Source: Klenkia sp. (GTDB taxonomy: Bacteria; Actinomycetota; Actinomycetes; Mycobacteriales; Geodermatophilaceae). From it: DNA of 9,287 nucleotides. Of the stretch, positions 6,523 through 9,287 are shown in pieces. A model generated the notes under the pieces. That model was given only the letters and a program-made list of their open reading frames with translations, had not been told where the DNA came from and did no database searches. Made by a program: the position numbers and the translations under genes. Numbering within the stretch: the stretch's first letter is position 1; the number at the start of each line of letters is the position of its first letter. Location: contig JAOPVM010000058.1 in NCBI GenBank assembly GCA_025966215.1, positions 1 through 9,287 of the forward strand, given 5' to 3'.

Positions 6523-8148
6523 GTGTCCGACACCCCCTGGTGGCGCCGCGCCGTCGTGTACGAGGTCTACGTCCGCAGCTTCGCCGACTCCGGCGAGGAC
6601 GGGCTGGGGGACGTCCCCGGCATCAGGTCGCGGCTGCCCTACCTGGCCGACCTGGGCGTGGACGCCCTCTGGATCACCCCCTGGTACCCCTCGCCGCTGG
6701 CCGACGGCGGCTACGACGTGGCGGAGTACTGCGACGTCGACCCCCGGCTGGGTTCCCTGGCCGACGTCGACGCGCTGCTGACCGACGCGCACGCCGCGGG
6801 TCTGCGGGTGCTGGTCGACCTGGTGCCCAGTCACACCTCGGTGGAGCACCCGTGGTTCACCGCCGCCGTCCGAGCCGGCCCGGGGAGCCCGGAGCGGGCG
6901 CTCTACGTGCTGCGCGAGGGTCGGGGTGCCGACGGCGAGCTGCCGCCCAACGACTGGATCTCGGCCTTCGGCGGTCCGGCCTGGACCCGCCTGGTCGAGC
7001 CCGACGGGCGCCCCGGGCAGTGGTATCTGCACACCTTCGCCCCCGAGCAGCCCGACCTGGACTGGTCCACCGAGGAGGTCCGGTCCCGGTTCGACGAGGT
7101 GCTGCGGTTCTGGCTCGACCGCGGCGTCGACGGGTTGCGGGTGGACGCGGTGCCGGCGATCGGCAAGGACCTGACGCTGCCCGACGCCGGACACGCGCCG
7201 GGGGCGCTGTTCGAGTCCAGCTCCTGGGTGGACAGCCCGCAGTGGGACGGCGACTGGGTGCACGACGTCGTCCGGCGGTGGCGGGCGGTGGTGGACGAGT
7301 ACCCCGGGGACCGGGTGCTGGTCAGCGAGGCCGTCGTCGCCGGACCGGAACGGACCAGCCGCTACGTGCGCCCGGACGAGATGCACACGACGTTCAACTT
7401 CGACCACCTGCACTGCCCGTGGGACGCCGTCGCCCTGCGCGAGGTCGTCGACGCGACCCGGGTCGCCCTGGACCCGACCGGTGCCCCGGCCACTTGGGTG
7501 CTCTCCAACCACGACGAGACCCGGCACGTCACCCGGTACGGGCGGGAGGAGACCGGCGTCGGGGTGATGGGCTTCGACGGCAACGCCCCCAGCGACCTGG
7601 TCCTGGGCCTGCGCCGGGCCCGGGCCGCGGCCCTGCTGATGTTCGCCCTGCCCGGGAGCGCCTACGTCTACCAGGGGGAGGAGCTCGGACTCCCCGAGGT
7701 CACCGACCTGCCCGAGGACGTGCTGCAGGATCCCACCTGGGTGCGGTCCGGGCACACGGTGCGCGGCCGGGACGGGTGCCGGGTGCCGCTGCCCTGGTCC
7801 GGGGACGCCCCGCCCTACGGCAACGGGTCCGGGGAGCCGTGGCTGCCGCAGCCGGCGTCGTGGGCCGGGCTCACCGTGGCCGCGCAGGACGGGGACCCGG
7901 CGTCCACCCTGACGCTCTACCGCACCGCGCTGGCCCTGCGCCGGTCGCTGGCGGACCTGGTGGGCGAGGACCTCGCCTGGGACGACACCGATCCGCAGGT
8001 GCTGTCCTTCCGTCGCGGGTCGGGGTTCCGGTGCGTGGTCAACCTGGGTGCCGACCCGGTGCCGGTGGACGGCGAGGTGCTGCTGGCCAGCGGACCGCTG
8101 GCCGCCGGTCAGCTGCCCCCGGACACCGCCGTCTGGGTGCGGGCCTGA
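6523..8148 (+). CDS. GH13 alpha-glucosidase-like enzyme (alpha-amylase family)
   Basis: A 541-residue cytoplasmic (beta/alpha)8-barrel enzyme; no signal peptide. The start is GTG at 6523: the frame closes at a stop at 6451 and no other usable start codon lies between, and the protein opens in the family style (WWRRAVVYEVYVRSFADS). Conserved regions: I DLVPSHTS (99-106), II GLRVDAVP with nucleophile Asp208, III VLVSEAV with acid/base Glu269, IV LSNHDE with His330 and Asp331; DGGYDVAEY (61-69) also fits. It most resembles actinobacterial alpha-glucosidases of the GH13_30 type rather than trehalose synthase. Expected reaction: release of glucose from alpha-glucosides such as maltose-type sugars or sucrose; trehalose cleavage is not established. 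Region I has Ser103 where Asn is usual. No clear Shine-Dalgarno precedes the start. Its 3' end overlaps the convergent kinase gene by 40 bp. Confidence 0.87.
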   Translation: MSDTPWWRRAVVYEVYVRSFADSGEDGLGDVPGIRSRLPYLADLGVDALWITPWYPSPLADGGYDVAEYCDVDPRLGSLADVDALLTDAHAAGLRVLVDLVPSHTSVEHPWFTAAVRAGPGSPERALYVLREGRGADGELPPNDWISAFGGPAWTRLVEPDGRPGQWYLHTFAPEQPDLDWSTEEVRSRFDEVLRFWLDRGVDGLRVDAVPAIGKDLTLPDAGHAPGALFESSSWVDSPQWDGDWVHDVVRRWRAVVDEYPGDRVLVSEAVVAGPERTSRYVRPDEMHTTFNFDHLHCPWDAVALREVVDATRVALDPTGAPATWVLSNHDETRHVTRYGREETGVGVMGFDGNAPSDLVLGLRRARAAALLMFALPGSAYVYQGEELGLPEVTDLPEDVLQDPTWVRSGHTVRGRDGCRVPLPWSGDAPPYGNGSGEPWLPQPASWAGLTVAAQDGDPASTLTLYRTALALRRSLADLVGEDLAWDDTDPQVLSFRRGSGFRCVVNLGADPVPVDGEVLLASGPLAAGQLPPDTAVWVRA

Positions 8149-9113
8149 GCCAGCTCGTCGCGGGTGGGCGGGTCCGCGCCCACCCGGGTGCAGCACAGCG
8201 CCGCGACCAGTGAGGCGTCGGCCACCACCCCGGCGAGCAGGTCCCCGGGCAGGTCGTCCAGCGCTGCCCGGGTGGTGACACCGGCGTCCAGCAGGCCGGT
8301 GAGGAACCCGGCGGCGAGGGAGTCCCCGGCGCCGACGGTGTCGGCGACGGTGACCGTGGGCGGGGTGTGCCGCAGCAGCGGCCGGCCCGGGCGGGCCACC
8401 CGCAGCGGGGCGCCGCCGTCGGTGAGCAACAGCACCCCGGGCCCGGCCTCGGCCCACCGCTGTGCGGCTTCGTCCAGGTCGGTCGTGTCCGGCTCGAGCC
8501 AGCCGAGGTCCTCGGCGCTGACCTTGACCACGTCGGCGACGGCGAGCAGTCGGGCCAGCCGGGCGCGGACGTCGGCGGCGGTGTTGCCGAAGCCCTCGGC
8601 CAGCGCAGCCCGGATGTTGGGGTCGACGCTGACCAGCGCCGACCCGTCGGCGTGCAGCCGTTCGGCGAGCCCGGCGATCGCCTGGCACCCCGGCGCCGTC
8701 CAGGAGGAGATCGACCCGACGTGCAGCGCCCGGCTGCCCTCGGGCCAGGCCGCGGCGAGCTCGTCGTCGGTCCACTGCCAGTCCGCGGCGCCCAGCACGT
8801 GAAAGCCGTAGTCGGCCGAGCCGTCCGGGCCCAGGCCGACCACGGCCAGGCTGACCGGGTCGTCGGAGTCCACCGACCCCGACAGGTCCACCCCCGACAG
8901 CTCGGCGTGCCGGCGCAGGTTGCCCGCCAGTGGCCCGGTGCCGAAGCGGGCCAGCAGGTGCACGGGGTGGCCGAGCCGGCCGGCGGCCACGGCCACGTTG
9001 AGCGCGTTGCCCCCGGGGCGGGCGACGAACCGGGGGGCGGTCCCCTCGGGTCCGGCGTCGGCCGAGGGGTCGGGGATGAGGTCGACGACCAGCTCGCCGA
9101 GGACGGTCAGCAC
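8109..9113 (-). CDS. PfkB-family carbohydrate kinase, probable fructokinase
   Basis: A 334-residue ribokinase-fold kinase read from GTG (9113-9111) to TGA (8111-8109). PfkB signature 1 is GGNALNVAVAAGRLG (34-48); signature 2 is DTVGAGDSLAAGFLTG (258-273), containing the anion hole GAGD with catalytic base Asp264. SVDPNIR (162-168) is also typical, and length is normal. The reaction is ATP-dependent phosphorylation of a sugar. Fructose is the best guess from overall resemblance to bacterial fructokinases (GELVVDLIP near the start) and from the neighbouring disaccharide-uptake and glucosidase genes, but other ketoses or 2-keto-3-deoxygluconate cannot be excluded. There is no clear ribosome site; a TAGGGT -10 candidate 7 nt before the start codon suggests a leaderless transcript. 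It is convergent with the GH13 gene, overlapping it by 40 bp, and divergent from pspA. Confidence 0.87.
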   Translation of the reverse strand: MLTVLGELVVDLIPDPSADAGPEGTAPRFVARPGGNALNVAVAAGRLGHPVHLLARFGTGPLAGNLRRHAELSGVDLSGSVDSDDPVSLAVVGLGPDGSADYGFHVLGAADWQWTDDELAAAWPEGSRALHVGSISSWTAPGCQAIAGLAERLHADGSALVSVDPNIRAALAEGFGNTAADVRARLARLLAVADVVKVSAEDLGWLEPDTTDLDEAAQRWAEAGPGVLLLTDGGAPLRVARPGRPLLRHTPPTVTVADTVGAGDSLAAGFLTGLLDAGVTTRAALDDLPGDLLAGVVADASLVAALCCTRVGADPPTRDELAQARTQTAVSGGS

Positions 9114-9120
9114 GCCCGCG

Positions 9121-9126
9121 ACCCTA
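9121..9126 (-). promoter_or_regulatory. -10 candidate TAGGGT for a leaderless kinase transcript
   Basis: Read on the minus strand, TAGGGT fits the actinobacterial TAnnnT pattern and ends 7 nt before the kinase GTG start, the spacing expected when transcription begins at the start codon itself. No good Shine-Dalgarno exists there, which agrees with leaderless translation. No convincing -35 was seen (GCACCC at 9149-9144). Confidence 0.4.
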
Positions 9127-9187
9127 GTGGCGGCAGGCCTGCGGGGTGCCGTGTTGCCGCACAGGGGTGGTGTGCTGGGACGATGGG

Positions 9188-9199
9188 GACGACGTCGTC
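9188..9199. repeat. Perfect 12-bp palindrome in the kinase/pspA divergent spacer
   Basis: GACGACGTCGTC is fully self-complementary and sits 55-66 bp before the pspA start codon, near a weak extended -10-like stretch (TGGGACGAT, 9176-9184). It is a possible operator for pspA. The repetitive GAC/GTC composition makes chance occurrence fairly easy. Confidence 0.3.
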
Positions 9200-9218
9200 G
9201 CCCGCGGCGTGTGTCGTC

Positions 9219-9242
9219 CGCTCCGGACGGCGCGCTCCGGAC
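9219..9242. repeat. Two 10-bp direct repeats CGCTCCGGAC just before pspA
   Basis: Exact copies at 9219-9228 and 9233-9242 begin 14 bp apart, and the second ends one base before the pspA ribosome site. The first copy is also part of a GTCCG-CTC-CGGAC inverted repeat (9216-9228). They could be paired regulator sites or part of the leader structure. No known regulator is assigned. Confidence 0.35.
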
Positions 9243-9253
9243 CAGGAGGAACC

Positions 9254-9287
9254 ATGCCCAACCCGTTCGTGAAGCTGTGGAAGTACC
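9254..9287 (+). CDS. pspA: PspA/IM30 (phage shock protein A) family protein, first 11 codons only
   Basis: ATG at 9254 is preceded by a strong AGGAGGA (9244-9250), 3 nt away. The visible peptide MPNPFVKLWKY closely matches the start of actinobacterial PspA (mycobacterial PspA begins MANPFVKAWKY as I recall it), where this segment is the membrane-inserting amphipathic N-terminal helix. PspA proteins are ESCRT-III-like coiled-coil proteins that coat and protect stressed membranes. The rest of the gene is outside the window, so the assignment rests on 11 residues. It has its own upstream region and no obvious link to the sugar genes. Confidence 0.7.
   Translation, partial: MPNPFVKLWKY

Noticed and set aside
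6523..8148. Assignment of the GH13 enzyme as trehalose synthase (TreS) to suit trehalose import
   Set aside because: Region IV (LSNHDETRH) and the sequence after it fit alpha-glucosidases rather than TreS, and the C-terminal features of TreS are not seen.
5155..8775. A very long open frame on the minus strand (about 1,200 codons) antisense to sugC and the GH13 gene
   Set aside because: Its product is low-complexity Arg/Gly/Pro/Val-rich sequence with no domain, and it lies opposite two well-supported genes. Stop codons are rare in this phase because of high GC, so this is a codon-bias shadow.
9199..9209. CGC-N5-GCG element resembling a ClgR site before pspA
   Set aside because: ClgR is associated with pspA in mycobacteria, but a six-base GC motif is expected very often by chance in DNA of this composition.
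8367..9272. Plus-strand open frame of about 300 codons opposite the kinase gene
   Set aside because: Antisense to a clear PfkB kinase and overlapping the pspA start; no family features.
1..9287. Search for defence systems, CRISPR arrays, insertion sequences, tRNA or phage genes
   Set aside because: No spaced repeats, terminal inverted repeats with transposase, tRNA-like cloverleaf or related protein families were seen; all major open frames belong to ordinary metabolic or regulatory families.

Overview
The window is chromosomal DNA of a very GC-rich organism with strong G/C preference at third codon positions, several GTG starts and actinobacterial gene families. It is an actinomycete. The gene set (DUF4032 protein, LpqY-SugABC, GH13 glucosidase, PfkB kinase, PspA) would fit a Geodermatophilaceae-like genus, but that family-level placement is a guess. 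No mobile element, CRISPR array, rRNA or tRNA was seen. Apart from regulatory spacers the window is densely coding.

Layout. (1) Bases 1-452: 3' part of a TetR-type regulator gene cut by the left edge. (2) 529-1761: a DUF4032 protein with a kinase-like N-terminal half, followed by a hairpin terminator candidate. (3) 1762-1987: a 226-bp regulatory spacer with a near-consensus CRP/GlxR-type site and a perfect 7-bp-arm palindrome. (4) 1988-6453: a tight four-gene operon for an ABC importer, matching mycobacterial lpqY-sugA-sugB-sugC gene by gene. The first three genes overlap by 4 bp and 1 bp; sugC follows after 46 bp. (5) 6470-6513: a long GC hairpin terminator. (6) 6523-8148: a GH13 alpha-glucosidase-like enzyme starting only 17 nt after that hairpin. 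(7) 8109-9113, minus strand: a PfkB sugar kinase, probably a fructokinase, whose 3' end overlaps the glucosidase gene by 40 bp. (8) 9114-9253: a divergent promoter region. (9) 9254-end: the first 11 codons of a PspA/IM30 gene.

How it fits together. The lipoprotein LpqY would capture a disaccharide (trehalose in the mycobacterial system) outside the membrane. SugA and SugB form the channel and SugC drives it with ATP. The GH13 enzyme could hydrolyse an imported alpha-glucoside in the cytoplasm, and the PfkB kinase could phosphorylate a released hexose, most likely fructose. The CRP-like site suggests cAMP/carbon-status control of uptake. The locus therefore reads as a disaccharide uptake and catabolism module.

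I did not find a convincing undescribed system. The points worth a second look are regulatory (operators, terminator placement, convergent overlap) and one substitution at a predicted sugar-contact residue in LpqY.
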